From Paracoccaceae bacterium (lineage in GTDB: Bacteria > Pseudomonadota > Alphaproteobacteria > Rhodobacterales > Rhodobacteraceae): a DNA stretch of 64,000 nucleotides. Shown here one piece after another: positions 26,765-35,817 of the stretch (position 1 is the first letter of the stretch; each line of letters opens with the position of its first letter). The stretch covers positions 186,001-250,000 of the forward strand of contig JAQWSE010000012.1 in assembly GCA_029243395.1 (NCBI GenBank). Direction: 5' to 3'. The notes under the pieces were generated by a model. The model was not told the origin of the DNA, did no database searches, and worked only from the letters and a program-made list of their open reading frames with translations. The position numbers and the translations under genes were made by a program.

Positions 26765-28711
26765 TTATATCGCGCGACCAATACTGTTGCCGTCAAGTAT
26801 GTTTCCATATGGGTCTTGGGGCCATACACAGTCTCCTATCATATGTATTTCCATATTATGGTCGAGACTTGCTGTTGCAGTCAGCTCTTCGATTAGCGTG
26901 CGGTCCATTGCCCGCTCCAATGCGAAAACTACCTTTTCGACATTTTCAAGTTTCTTAATTGTACCTTTTGACTGAAGCAGAAGGCTATCATCGTAGATCT
27001 GCTCGACATTAGTTTCTAAACGGATTCTAATTTGGTTTGAATTATCCAAGCGTGCGTGCATAACCTGTTGTGCCATGTATTCTAAGTCCTGAGCAATGGC
27101 ATTGGTTGCCTCAATCACTGTAACCTGGGCACCACGATCTGCCAAAGTTTCTGCCAATGCCATACCCAGCCATTGGCCACCAACTACGACCACGGAGCCA
27201 GAAAGATCCTCATTACCGAATAGTACCGCCTGATAATCAGTGACAATATCGCAATCCCATCCTGGAATATATTTCGGAACAAAAGGTACCGACCCCGTTG
27301 CTGCAATCAAAACATCAGGTTTCTCACTCTTCACAACATCGGGCGTGCACTCTGATTGCATACGAATATTGACGCCTGCTCGCCTTGCCATTGCGACGCG
27401 ATCCTTAACCGCCTGCAACCAGTTTGTCCCATGTTTGGGCGCTCCCAAAACATTGACAAAGCCGCCTAAAAGATCGGATTTCTCATAAAGCGTAACATTA
27501 TGTCCTCGCTCTGCTGCCATGCGTGCAGCTTCTAATCCAGAAAGCCCACCACCCACAACCATAACGGAACGCGATCGCGCAGCTGGACGAATTTCCATCA
27601 GTCGTTCACGCCCTGCTGAAGGATTCACGGTACAAACCGAGGGCCGGTTGTGAAATAACTCCATACAGCACTTGTTGCAAGCTATGCAACTAATGACCTC
27701 AGGCACTCGATCTGCGAGGGTCTTTGAGAGTAGTTCGGGATCAGCGTGAAAGGCACGGCCCATATGGACATAATCGCAATTACCCTGGGCTATAATCTCC
27801 TCGGCTTGGGCGATCTGATTTACCCGCCCCGCACTGATGACAGGAATAGACACTTTTTCTTTAAACTGGCGTGCTAGCGGCATGAGACACCCAGACCGAG
27901 TATCCATCGGTTGAATAAGTGTTTCGATAGATTCGTAAAGCCCGGTCGAAACATCAATGAAATTGAGCCCTTTTGCTTCCAAATGTTGCGTAAGCCGGAT
28001 AGCATAGTCGATCCCATAGCCATCTTTAACCTCTTCCCTTGCAGAAAGACGCAGACCAATTGGCATTTCATTTCCTACCTCATCTCGCATAGCCTGATAA
28101 ATCTCGGTTAGAAATCGCCAACGATTCACATCATTCCCACCGTATTCGTCAGTCCGTGTATTGTGTATATAGGACAGGAAATTGGTGACCAGATAACCAT
28201 GAGCCCCGTGAATCGTTATCATATCGTAACCCGCCTCGGCGGCACGTCGTGCACCGGCGCGATAATGCCCCACGACATTTTTGATCTCGTCGATCGAAAG
28301 TGCATGTAGCTCATGACCTCCGACCATCGGAAATGGGCTGTTAGAAGGTCCAACAGGTTGGAGGCCTGTTCTATGGGTATTTGCGTTTCGGCCTCCATGG
28401 TTGAGCTCAGCAGATGTCCGACAGCCATAGGCCTGCACTGCCTCGTTTAGATGCTTGTGTGCGGGAATGTTTTCATCTGACCAAAGTCCAAGCTGATATA
28501 GGTTACCTCGGCCACGGGCATCTATATAGGTTGCTTCGAAATTCATGGAACCAACCCCGTGTTTGGCTCTTAATGCATAATATTCGATATAATTCTGTCC
28601 GGGATTGCCTAGCCGGTCACACCAATTCTTCTCCATCGGGGAAAGTGAGATTCGATTTTTGATCTCGAGCGCACCGATTTGCCCGGGTTGAGTAATGTGC
28701 TCATAATCCAT
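26765..28711 (-). CDS. FMN/4Fe-4S/FAD oxidoreductase (2,4-dienoyl-CoA reductase / TMADH family)
   Basis: 648-residue three-domain flavoenzyme. The N-terminal old-yellow-enzyme barrel (1-340) has KNRISLSPM, TIHGAHGYLVTNFLS and GRVNQIAQAE; then a 4Fe-4S binding segment CIACNKCC plus a cysteine in RPSVC; then two nucleotide-binding domains (VMVVGGGLSGLEAARMAAE and VVVVGGQWLGMALAETLA). Relatives reduce enoyl compounds or demethylate amines, so the reaction is open. It is the most promoter-distal gene of the ABC operon starting at 35512, separated by 169 bp. Its ribosome-binding segment is duplicated in tandem. Confidence 0.87.
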   Translation of the reverse strand: MDYEHITQPGQIGALEIKNRISLSPMEKNWCDRLGNPGQNYIEYYALRAKHGVGSMNFEATYIDARGRGNLYQLGLWSDENIPAHKHLNEAVQAYGCRTSAELNHGGRNANTHRTGLQPVGPSNSPFPMVGGHELHALSIDEIKNVVGHYRAGARRAAEAGYDMITIHGAHGYLVTNFLSYIHNTRTDEYGGNDVNRWRFLTEIYQAMRDEVGNEMPIGLRLSAREEVKDGYGIDYAIRLTQHLEAKGLNFIDVSTGLYESIETLIQPMDTRSGCLMPLARQFKEKVSIPVISAGRVNQIAQAEEIIAQGNCDYVHMGRAFHADPELLSKTLADRVPEVISCIACNKCCMELFHNRPSVCTVNPSAGRERLMEIRPAARSRSVMVVGGGLSGLEAARMAAERGHNVTLYEKSDLLGGFVNVLGAPKHGTNWLQAVKDRVAMARRAGVNIRMQSECTPDVVKSEKPDVLIAATGSVPFVPKYIPGWDCDIVTDYQAVLFGNEDLSGSVVVVGGQWLGMALAETLADRGAQVTVIEATNAIAQDLEYMAQQVMHARLDNSNQIRIRLETNVEQIYDDSLLLQSKGTIKKLENVEKVVFALERAMDRTLIEELTATASLDHNMEIHMIGDCVWPQDPYGNILDGNSIGRAI

Positions 28712-28754
28712 TTTATATGTTCCTTTCGAGTAATTTATATGTTCCTTTCGAGTA
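28712..28754 (-). repeat. 22-bp-period tandem duplication of a ribosome-binding region
   Basis: Two identical 21-bp copies (28712-28732 and 28734-28754) separated by one base. On the coding strand each copy contains AAAGGAACATATAAA, so the oxidoreductase gene has two successive Shine-Dalgarno elements; the copy next to ATG 28711 is nine bases away. Confidence 0.8.
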
Positions 28755-28880
28755 GAAGGATGTTAAGTTCAGTTAGATTAAATCCTCAACATTAAGATAT
28801 AGCGACATCGAAATCCCAACCATCCTAGCTCCAAAATTTAAAAAAGTTTCTTTAATCATGTCCTACCATTCGCAGTTAGT

Positions 28881-30125
28881 TCATTCTCTTGAATTTAGTT
28901 GTTGAGTCATTTGACCCGTCGACTTCATTTCAAGAAACATGACTAGATGACTGAAGATGCGCGCTGCAAAGTCTGGATCGTTTATATTCTTGGGGGATGT
29001 CTCGATCTGAATTTCGCTCGATGCAAAGTCTTTTAATCCGTCGTGAAAGGCCCGGACCGCTTCAGGATTGTAAAAGACCTCACCGGGCTTGTCCATCATC
29101 GAGGTGCCGCCGAGCGGCACGCAAACCACGGTATCGGCCTTGGGCGCGCCTATCCTTTCAGCCAGTTTCTTACCAATTTGATAGCATTCATTTGGAGTTG
29201 TCCGTACAAGAGTCACGAGATCATTATGGGCACAGGTGAGGTGATCTTTGAATTTTTCTGGCATAGCATGCCCCGGACCGAACGCAACCATATCAATAGA
29301 ACCGGGCGCGATGACCTGCGGGATCCCAGTGCAACTGGCAGCGGTCATTCGGTCCCGTCCGGCGGGATAAGCGCCACCTACTACCTCATTACTCAATTCT
29401 GCGAGAGTTAAATCGGCGATCGCATTGATCAGGTATTGCCTTGCAAAACGTTCGATCGTCGCCCCACCGGCACCATTAGCATGGAATACTAGCGGCTCTA
29501 CGCCAATTAAGCGCAACTGCCGCTCAACAAGTTGTACACAGGGGGTGGTAACACCATACATACTAAGCGCAACACGACGCTCTTGTGTTACCAAATTTAT
29601 CGGCCCATCGGATTTGACGGCGGCAGCGGTATCAGCCAGTCTTTTGATCATGGCTCTCAGGATGGAATTATCTCCATCAACATCCACGATTGGGTAAAAA
29701 AGTATCGTATCCGCACCATTCACCAACGTACGCACATCTCCGGAAACTGTAGTGGCCATAAGTAACTTTGGAATACCAAGTGGCACTTTTGGCACCAGAT
29801 GGGTGAAAACGCTCGAGGCATTCGAGCCACCAATCATCACAACTGCGCCAACCGAGCCATTCGAGACAAGTTCACCCAATATATTTGCCGCGCCTTCAGC
29901 CATTATGCTTACGGATTTCGCGCGCCCCTGACTACTTAAATCTCGGAGATTGACGCCCGCCGCTTTAGCCACATCGCTACCGGAATACGTCACATCCACG
30001 TCCGTTGAAAAGATACCTGTGTCAATGGTCACCGGCATTTCGCCTGCAGCGACGAGCGCCCGCTCCAGAGTTTTTAATGGCTTGGCTTTCGTGTCATAGG
30101 TACCGACAACAATTATATTGGTCAC
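28881..30125 (-). CDS. Tm-1-like ATP-binding domain protein (UPF0261)
   Basis: 414-residue cytosolic protein of the UPF0261 family, named after the N-terminal domain of the tomato Tm-1 antiviral protein. It begins IIVVGTYDTKAKPL and continues with TIDTGIFSTDVDV; the middle has MIGGSNASS and the second half NGAGGATIERF and the FGPGHAMPEKF region, all typical of the family. The biochemical role in bacteria is not established; nucleotide binding is known for Tm-1. It ends three bases before nothing but the oxidoreductase leader, and its start lies three bases after the TIM-barrel gene, so both are co-translated. Confidence 0.85.
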   Translation of the reverse strand: MTNIIVVGTYDTKAKPLKTLERALVAAGEMPVTIDTGIFSTDVDVTYSGSDVAKAAGVNLRDLSSQGRAKSVSIMAEGAANILGELVSNGSVGAVVMIGGSNASSVFTHLVPKVPLGIPKLLMATTVSGDVRTLVNGADTILFYPIVDVDGDNSILRAMIKRLADTAAAVKSDGPINLVTQERRVALSMYGVTTPCVQLVERQLRLIGVEPLVFHANGAGGATIERFARQYLINAIADLTLAELSNEVVGGAYPAGRDRMTAASCTGIPQVIAPGSIDMVAFGPGHAMPEKFKDHLTCAHNDLVTLVRTTPNECYQIGKKLAERIGAPKADTVVCVPLGGTSMMDKPGEVFYNPEAVRAFHDGLKDFASSEIQIETSPKNINDPDFAARIFSHLVMFLEMKSTGQMTQQLNSRE

Positions 30126-30128
30126 AAA

Positions 30129-30965
30129 CTAGCCTCGCAGAGCAATTTCTTTAAACCCGCGAACCGTATCTTCGATCGCAGTCTCAACTGGTAGGCGTTC
30201 CATGGTCGAAGCACCTATGAATCCTTGTGCGCCAGTAGCATGCATTACTGCAACCATGTCTTGCGGCGTTTCAAGTGGACCGCCGTGGATCAAAACTAGC
30301 ACGTTAGGATTGATAACCCTGGCCCGAGAGATCATCCCGTTAGTCAAATCGATGCATCTTGCCAGATCTTTAGACTCACCCTGAGAAGCCCCAATTGATC
30401 CACCAGTAGTAAGCCCCATATGCGCCACCAAAACGTCAACGCCCGCTGAGACAAAGCCGTCAACGGAGTCCAAGTCATAGCAATAAGCGAGCGAGAAAAT
30501 ATTCTGAGTGCGAGCCTTTTGGATCAGCTCAACCTCTTTGTCCAACCCAAACCCCGTTTCCTCCAGCGAAGATCTAAATGCTCCGTCAATATACCCATGG
30601 GACGGGAAATTTATAATCCCAGAGAAACCCATCGGTGGCAGTCTCTTTAGGAAACGATCAATTACCCGCGTGGGATCAGAGCCATAGACTCCTGCGATCA
30701 CTGGAGTCTCCTTAACCACGGGCAGTATGTCTCGTTCACCCATCTCGACAACTATGGCATTGGCGTCGCCTATCGGCAAAAGCCCGGCATTGGAACCGAA
30801 GCCGTTCATACGGTAGCGTCCAGAATTGTAGATAAGGATCAGATCAGCGCCACCACGCTCCGCAAATTTTGCGGAAATACCTGTGCCAGCACCCGCGCCT
30901 ACAATTGGTAGACCCCGATCTAGAGTCAATTGAAGGCGTGCTAGAACCTGATCTCGTGAATTCAT
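30129..30965 (-). CDS. PEP-hydrolase-like TIM-barrel protein (second Tm-1-type domain)
   Basis: 278-residue TIM-barrel of the 'phosphoenolpyruvate hydrolase-like / TIM-barrel signal transduction' family (PF09370-type). It opens with LPIVGAGAGTGISAKFAE, followed by GADLILIYNSGRYRMNG, VIAGVYGSDPT, GFSGIINFPS, VLVAHMGLTTGG and LIHGGPLETP; these strand ends carry conserved acidic, Asn and His residues expected of a metal-dependent barrel acting on oxo-acids. In plants this domain is fused C-terminally to the UPF0261 domain in Tm-1. The reaction is unknown; C-C bond cleavage or formation is a reasonable guess from the PEP-mutase relationship. Confidence 0.85.
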   Translation of the reverse strand: MNSRDQVLARLQLTLDRGLPIVGAGAGTGISAKFAERGGADLILIYNSGRYRMNGFGSNAGLLPIGDANAIVVEMGERDILPVVKETPVIAGVYGSDPTRVIDRFLKRLPPMGFSGIINFPSHGYIDGAFRSSLEETGFGLDKEVELIQKARTQNIFSLAYCYDLDSVDGFVSAGVDVLVAHMGLTTGGSIGASQGESKDLARCIDLTNGMISRARVINPNVLVLIHGGPLETPQDMVAVMHATGAQGFIGASTMERLPVETAIEDTVRGFKEIALRG

Positions 30966-30989
30966 TTTGCATCCTCCCAGATATTCGGC

Positions 30990-31787
30990 TCAGTCGACCA
31001 TAATCATGCCACCATTAACGTGTATAGTTTGGCCAGTGATATAGGCAGAAGCATCTGAAGCCAGAAAGATTGCAGTTCCAACAAGATCCTCTGCTACAGT
31101 CATCCGCCCTAGTGGGATATACTGTTCGTATTCCATCAGGAAATCGCGGTGGTGTGCATGCATCGGAGTGTCTACACCTCCAGGAGCGATGGCATTTACT
31201 CGTACAAAATGCTCTGCCATGTTCTGCGCGGCGCCACGGCTATAAGCCTGCAGCGCTGCCTTGGCCGCACAATAGTCCAGACCGCCTCCCGATTGGTTGA
31301 AAACAGACGCGCGCGAGGACCAAGAGGAACCGGTGTTTATCACAGAGCCAGATTTCTGGCTCTCCATTACCGGCAGGACTGCACGCATAATGCGCATGGG
31401 TGCCTTTAGGTTTATTCGGATCATCTGGTCGAATTCTTCGTCCGTAATAGTACGCGGATCAGTATAGGACATGATGCCTGCATTATTCATAAGGCAGTCG
31501 ATACGCCCCCCCAGTTCCATACAAGCTTTAACGATCTTTTCCGGAGCATCCTCTGCCGACACATCGACACTTACCGCGGCGCTTTCGGCACCGATCCCGT
31601 CGAGCAGTTCCTTTGTATCGGCCAACATTTCCTTGTTCAAATCGACGACGACTACTTTGGCCGCCGCATTGGCAAAACCTTCTGCCAGCGTGCGTCCTAT
31701 GCCCTGACCGGCTCCGGTAATAGCCACTACCCGGCCGGAGACGTCAAAAAGGTTACATTTTATATTCGGAATTGGAAGTCTAGACAT
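30990..31787 (-). CDS. Short-chain dehydrogenase/reductase
   Basis: 265-residue classical SDR. Cofactor motif TGAGQGIGRTLAEG near 24-37 with VVDLNKE after the second strand (acidic residue favouring NAD), NNAGIMSY, the catalytic serine in NTGSSWSS, and Tyr/Lys in LDYCAAKAAL. It ends with the AYITGQTIHVNGGMI block. Located between the ABC permease and the TIM-barrel gene, it likely oxidises a hydroxyl of the imported sugar or polyol, generating the oxo substrate for the next enzymes (inference). Confidence 0.9.
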   Translation of the reverse strand: MSRLPIPNIKCNLFDVSGRVVAITGAGQGIGRTLAEGFANAAAKVVVVDLNKEMLADTKELLDGIGAESAAVSVDVSAEDAPEKIVKACMELGGRIDCLMNNAGIMSYTDPRTITDEEFDQMIRINLKAPMRIMRAVLPVMESQKSGSVINTGSSWSSRASVFNQSGGGLDYCAAKAALQAYSRGAAQNMAEHFVRVNAIAPGGVDTPMHAHHRDFLMEYEQYIPLGRMTVAEDLVGTAIFLASDASAYITGQTIHVNGGMIMVD

Positions 31788-31814
31788 GGATTTTTCTCCC
31801 TAATGTGTTTTTTG

Positions 31815-32849
31815 TTAACCTCGCGACTGTGCAAGTGTATACGACATTAGTAGTGCCACAACTAGCAAACAGCCTTGCACAAAACTTTGCGCGTAATATG
31901 GAAAGTTGAACATGGTTAGGCCGTTAATCAAAACGGCAACGAATATTGCTCCAACGAGCGTGCCAAAAGCATTGGGTTTATTGGCGCCCAGAACCGCATA
32001 GCCCACAAGCGCTGCTGAGACCGCTTGAAGTAGGAAAGGATCACCAACATTGACGTCACCACGGTTTGAGCGTGCCGCCAACATCAACCCGGCGACAGAA
32101 GCTAGACCGCCCGAAATGAGATACGCTATGATGCGATAGCGGGCAACACGGATGCCCGCCGCCGCCGCCGCTATAGGGTTTCCTCCCACAGCATAAAAAG
32201 CACGTCCCCAACGAGTGTAGTTCAATAGCACATGAACAAGAATGAATACGGATCCCGCCACGACAACCGAGGCTGGGATCGAAATGACGCTTCCAGATCC
32301 GAGCCACTTGAATATTGGGGCGAACTCACCAGTCGTTCTCTCACCATTGAAAGTCATCCCCTTCGCGACAGACTGTCCACCCACCCCCATAAGGGTTAGG
32401 CCGTTTATCAAAAAAAGAGACGAGAGAGTCGCAACCAAATCGGGAATGCGAGCATAGACGATCAGAAAGCTATTAAGAAGACCTACTGCTACACCTGCCA
32501 ACATTCCGATTAGTATTGCCGAGAATCCGCCAAAGTTACCTATCACCATAGCTCCAGCTGCAGCCATGATTGACAAGCTCATAGCTGCCCCGACTGACAG
32601 ATCGAACCCACCGACGGTCATTGACACGGTGCAACCCAGACCAACCACCGCCACTACGGATGCCGCCTGCAAGATAAACATCGAGTTGATGAATGTGCCA
32701 AAGAACGGTTGTGCAATGCTGAAATAGACGATCATCCCGACCAGAACAGCCAAAAGTCCGTAGCGGTAGACAAAATGTTTAATAATGCCCACTGAATTGA
32801 GCCGGTTTGTCGTTTCTTTGCTCAGTGGTTGATCAGTTTTTTCAATCAT
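31815..32849 (-). CDS. Ribose-type ABC transporter permease (RbsC family)
   Basis: 344-residue membrane protein with eight to ten helices. Family markers are GLGCTVSMTVGGFDLSVGAA, the ALSSLFLINGL helix, and the cytoplasmic loop NPIAAAAAGIRVARYRIIAY that contacts the ATPase. Its start lies inside the end of the ATPase gene (8-bp overlap). It belongs to the CUT2 class that imports monosaccharides and polyols. It is a single permease gene, so probably a homodimer. Confidence 0.92.
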   Translation of the reverse strand: MIEKTDQPLSKETTNRLNSVGIIKHFVYRYGLLAVLVGMIVYFSIAQPFFGTFINSMFILQAASVVAVVGLGCTVSMTVGGFDLSVGAAMSLSIMAAAGAMVIGNFGGFSAILIGMLAGVAVGLLNSFLIVYARIPDLVATLSSLFLINGLTLMGVGGQSVAKGMTFNGERTTGEFAPIFKWLGSGSVISIPASVVVAGSVFILVHVLLNYTRWGRAFYAVGGNPIAAAAAGIRVARYRIIAYLISGGLASVAGLMLAARSNRGDVNVGDPFLLQAVSAALVGYAVLGANKPNAFGTLVGAIFVAVLINGLTMFNFPYYAQSFVQGCLLVVALLMSYTLAQSRG

Positions 32850-34431
32850 ATCCTAGTAGTTCTCCTTTTTGGGGTTTGGCGAGGCTACTGCTGCGGCCCA
32901 TAATGGCCGCAAGCTTCTCAGCATTGAGGTTGGACGAAATATCTTCATGAACGATCTCGCCTTCCAACATGATTATGATCCGGTCCGCGACCTCGATAAC
33001 TTCCTCTGGGTCAGAGCTACACAGAAGAACCGGAACTTTCTCGGAATATTCGCGCAAAGATCTGCTGATTAAGCTACGCGCGCCAATATCAATCCCGCGA
33101 AAAGGTTCGTCTAATACCAGAAGCTTCCAATCTCGGCTTAGCCAACGCCCAACCAATAGCTTTTGCTGATTGCCTCCTGACAGTTCTCCAATACGGTCAT
33201 CAGGGCCGGAGCAAACCACCCGGAAATTCTGTATCACATCCGCTGCAAAGGCAATTTCACGCCTGCGCCGCATGAACCCATTGTTGCTGAACTGGCTAAG
33301 TAAGCTAATCGAGCAATGTTTCCATAGATTCTCATCAGGAAAAATTGACTGCAAAGCGCGTTGTTCTGGTACCAAAACGACACCTGCAGCCATGGCTGCT
33401 GCTATATCCTTTGGCGCATAGTCGGCACCAGCCAACTGCATATCGCCCACGGTGGCCGTGCGATGTCCGCAAATCTGTTCGAGCAATTCCGTTTTCCCGG
33501 CACCTATCAGACCAGTCAAGCCTAGGACCTCACCCCGACGCACGTTAAAGCTGATCGGCGAGGATTCCGGCAGGGCCGTCAAACCGCTAAAAGTAGCGAC
33601 GGTTTCGTACCCTTTCCGCGTTTTATTTTCGGTGGCCAGAACCAATTCCCCTAATATTGAGCTCGCGATGGCTTTAGTATCCATCGGGGCAGTGTGTTCT
33701 GATACTATCTTCCCATCCCGTAGTACCACGGCGCGGTCACAAAGTCGCTCTATCTCACTTAGACGGTGAGATATATATAGGATCGCTATCCCTCGCCGTT
33801 TGAAATCCGCTATGGCATCAAAAAGTTTCTCTGCCTCTCGCTCGGACAGCGTTGAGGTTGGTTCATCTAGAATTAGGAGTTTGGGGTTCTTTGCCAATTC
33901 ACGGGCGATAGCGACTTCTTGCCGACGGCTTGGTGGTAGATCCTCGACTACAGCGGTCAACGGTAGATCAAGTTCCAAACGCTGCTGAACGACGTGGGCA
34001 CGTCGCATGATAGCACGATTACCAAGAAAGACCGTCCCACCCGGCTTTGCAATTTCATCCAGCATAAGATTCTCAGCCACGGTCATACCAAAAACCACAC
34101 CGTCGTCGATATTCTGGTGAACAGTGGCAATGCCTGCATTGCGGGCATCATCCGGATGAAAAAAAACACGCTCTTTTCCGGTGACTACGATCCGACCAGA
34201 GGTAGGCTGATGTATCCCTGCAAGTATCTTTATTAGAGTGGACTTGCCAGCGCCGTTTGCACCAAGCAGTCCGACTGTTTCACCCGCAGCAACCGAAAAG
34301 GATACGCCGCGCAAAGCTTCTGTTGCGCCAAAATTCTTGGTAATCCTATCGAATGACACAAGCGAAGAAACGCCGAGAACACTCGGCGCAGCTTGCACGC
34401 CGAGGTTTTCTTCGTTGTCAGTTGATCTCAC
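32842..34431 (-). CDS. Sugar ABC transporter ATPase, two ABC domains (RbsA family)
   Basis: 529-residue double ATPase of CUT2 importers. The first domain has LLGANGAGKSTL, a variant signature PPSRRQEVAIAREL in place of LSGGQ, and LLILDEPTSTLSE. The second has GLIGAGKTELLEQI, signature LSGGNQQKLLVGRWL and LLVLDEPFRGID; the shortened second Walker A is normal in RbsA-type proteins. The first domain carries the intact P-loop, matching the known asymmetry of the family. Four bases separate it from the binding-protein gene. Confidence 0.92.
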   Translation of the reverse strand: MRSTDNEENLGVQAAPSVLGVSSLVSFDRITKNFGATEALRGVSFSVAAGETVGLLGANGAGKSTLIKILAGIHQPTSGRIVVTGKERVFFHPDDARNAGIATVHQNIDDGVVFGMTVAENLMLDEIAKPGGTVFLGNRAIMRRAHVVQQRLELDLPLTAVVEDLPPSRRQEVAIARELAKNPKLLILDEPTSTLSEREAEKLFDAIADFKRRGIAILYISHRLSEIERLCDRAVVLRDGKIVSEHTAPMDTKAIASSILGELVLATENKTRKGYETVATFSGLTALPESSPISFNVRRGEVLGLTGLIGAGKTELLEQICGHRTATVGDMQLAGADYAPKDIAAAMAAGVVLVPEQRALQSIFPDENLWKHCSISLLSQFSNNGFMRRRREIAFAADVIQNFRVVCSGPDDRIGELSGGNQQKLLVGRWLSRDWKLLVLDEPFRGIDIGARSLISRSLREYSEKVPVLLCSSDPEEVIEVADRIIIMLEGEIVHEDISSNLNAEKLAAIMGRSSSLAKPQKGELLGYD

Positions 34432-34435
34432 TGAT

Positions 34436-35512
34436 TCACTTCATCCAGGGTGCAACTGCCAGACCTGGGGTGGCGAGTCCTGGAAATGCCTTGCCCAGTT
34501 GTTCGACATTTTGAACGCCCTTCTCGATAAGGTCATCGCGAGTAATTACCAGGGGTGGAATCTCAAGATTATTGCCATCATAGGCGCCAGTCGCTTCACC
34601 TGCTGCAACACGCAGAGATATAACGCCAAAATTGGTCATATCAGTGGTCGCGGTCGCAACCCAAGGGCTATTATCGGCTATCATCACAGAAATGTCGGCG
34701 GTGGAAATGTCCATTCCATAAGCCTTCACCCGATCTTCAAGTCCAAGCTCTTGGATGGCAAGTGTCGCACCCTTTGTAAATTCATCATAAGGCGCAACTA
34801 TGGCAACTGTCTTGGGGTTCGCTTGCAAAGCTGCAATTGCTTGGTTGGCTGTTTCCGAAGCGGTGTTAGCGTTAACAACACCGATCTGTGCGACTTCGTT
34901 AATCCCAGGGTTTGAGTCCTTCCACTTTCTCCATACTTCATCACGCAGATCAAGTGGACGATACCCTGCGACATATACATAGATCATATCGCCTGAAACA
35001 GTACCGCCCATGTCCTTTTGCATCTGTTGCATGATGCCTTCCATCATAAGCCCCTCAGATTGGTTTACCAAGGTGACTTCGTCAGAAGCGTCAACGGATG
35101 CATTAGACGCTACAACCGGGATACCAGCAGACGCCGCAGCACTCAGGCCTGCTTCAAGACTATCCCCAAAACCCCAGCCGATTACAATCGCATCCGGTCC
35201 GGAGGCGACAGCCTGCTGCAAATGTAGAGCTTGTTTGGCGTTGTCTCCATCAGCATTGTAGATTGTTAGTTCGACGCCAAGTCTCTCTGCCTCTTCCTGC
35301 ACCCCAGCGATCCAAGCCTGATAAACATCTCCGACATTGAGTTGGCGAACAATTGCTATATTGAAACCACCATCCGAGACATCAGCCGGAACTTTAGTAG
35401 GTGCATCAGATTTCACGGAAAGTGGCATCATCTCCGCCCAAGATGTAGTCGCCAATACAAGCCCGATGACAGTTAGCTTTGTGGTTTGCATAATTTTGGA
35501 AATTAAAAACAT
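34436..35512 (-). CDS. Sugar ABC transporter substrate-binding protein (RbsB/Peripla_BP_4)
   Basis: 358-residue periplasmic protein. ATG 35512 has AGGAGGAG six bases upstream, so the N-terminus includes a signal peptide (hydrophobic KLTVIGLVLATTSWAE). The mature part has the type I binding-protein fold: FNIAIVRQLNVGDVYQAWI, the VELTIYNADGDNAKQ strand, GPDAIVIGWGFGDSLEAG, and the second-lobe AIAALQANPKTVAIVAPYDE. It is the promoter-proximal gene of a seven-gene operon. The ligand cannot be read from sequence. Confidence 0.9.
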   Translation of the reverse strand: MFLISKIMQTTKLTVIGLVLATTSWAEMMPLSVKSDAPTKVPADVSDGGFNIAIVRQLNVGDVYQAWIAGVQEEAERLGVELTIYNADGDNAKQALHLQQAVASGPDAIVIGWGFGDSLEAGLSAAASAGIPVVASNASVDASDEVTLVNQSEGLMMEGIMQQMQKDMGGTVSGDMIYVYVAGYRPLDLRDEVWRKWKDSNPGINEVAQIGVVNANTASETANQAIAALQANPKTVAIVAPYDEFTKGATLAIQELGLEDRVKAYGMDISTADISVMIADNSPWVATATTDMTNFGVISLRVAAGEATGAYDGNNLEIPPLVITRDDLIEKGVQNVEQLGKAFPGLATPGLAVAPWMK

Positions 35513-35817
35513 TATTCTCCTCCTATATTGATGTGAAAGTTCTGCTCCTTGTTGCTCAATATTTAATGATAATTATCTTTCCCGCATCGCAAAAAAAAAG
35601 CGAAAAAAAAATTATAAAAAGTGACGAGACATAATCGTACTATAATCCCCACATTCATGTCAATTCATCTTTAGCCAGAAGGTTTCACAAGGTTTATAAA
35701 AAAGTTGATGCGAGTTTTTTTGTATCCGCTATAATACATTAAGATTTTTTACTTTGACACTTGTATGAAGCTAACCAGACATAATTTGAAGATTAAGCAA
35801 AATTTGGGGGATATAAT
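35513..35817. promoter_or_regulatory. Divergent promoter region of the sugar ABC operon
   Basis: 305 bp between the binding-protein gene and the flavin-oxidase-like gene. It holds the perfect palindrome GATAATTATC (35568-35577), A-tracts at 35587-35613, and on the plus strand TATAAT at 35730-35735 preceded by TTGATG 19 bases earlier. A regulator binding at the palindrome could control the ABC operon. No gene is seen. Confidence 0.45.
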
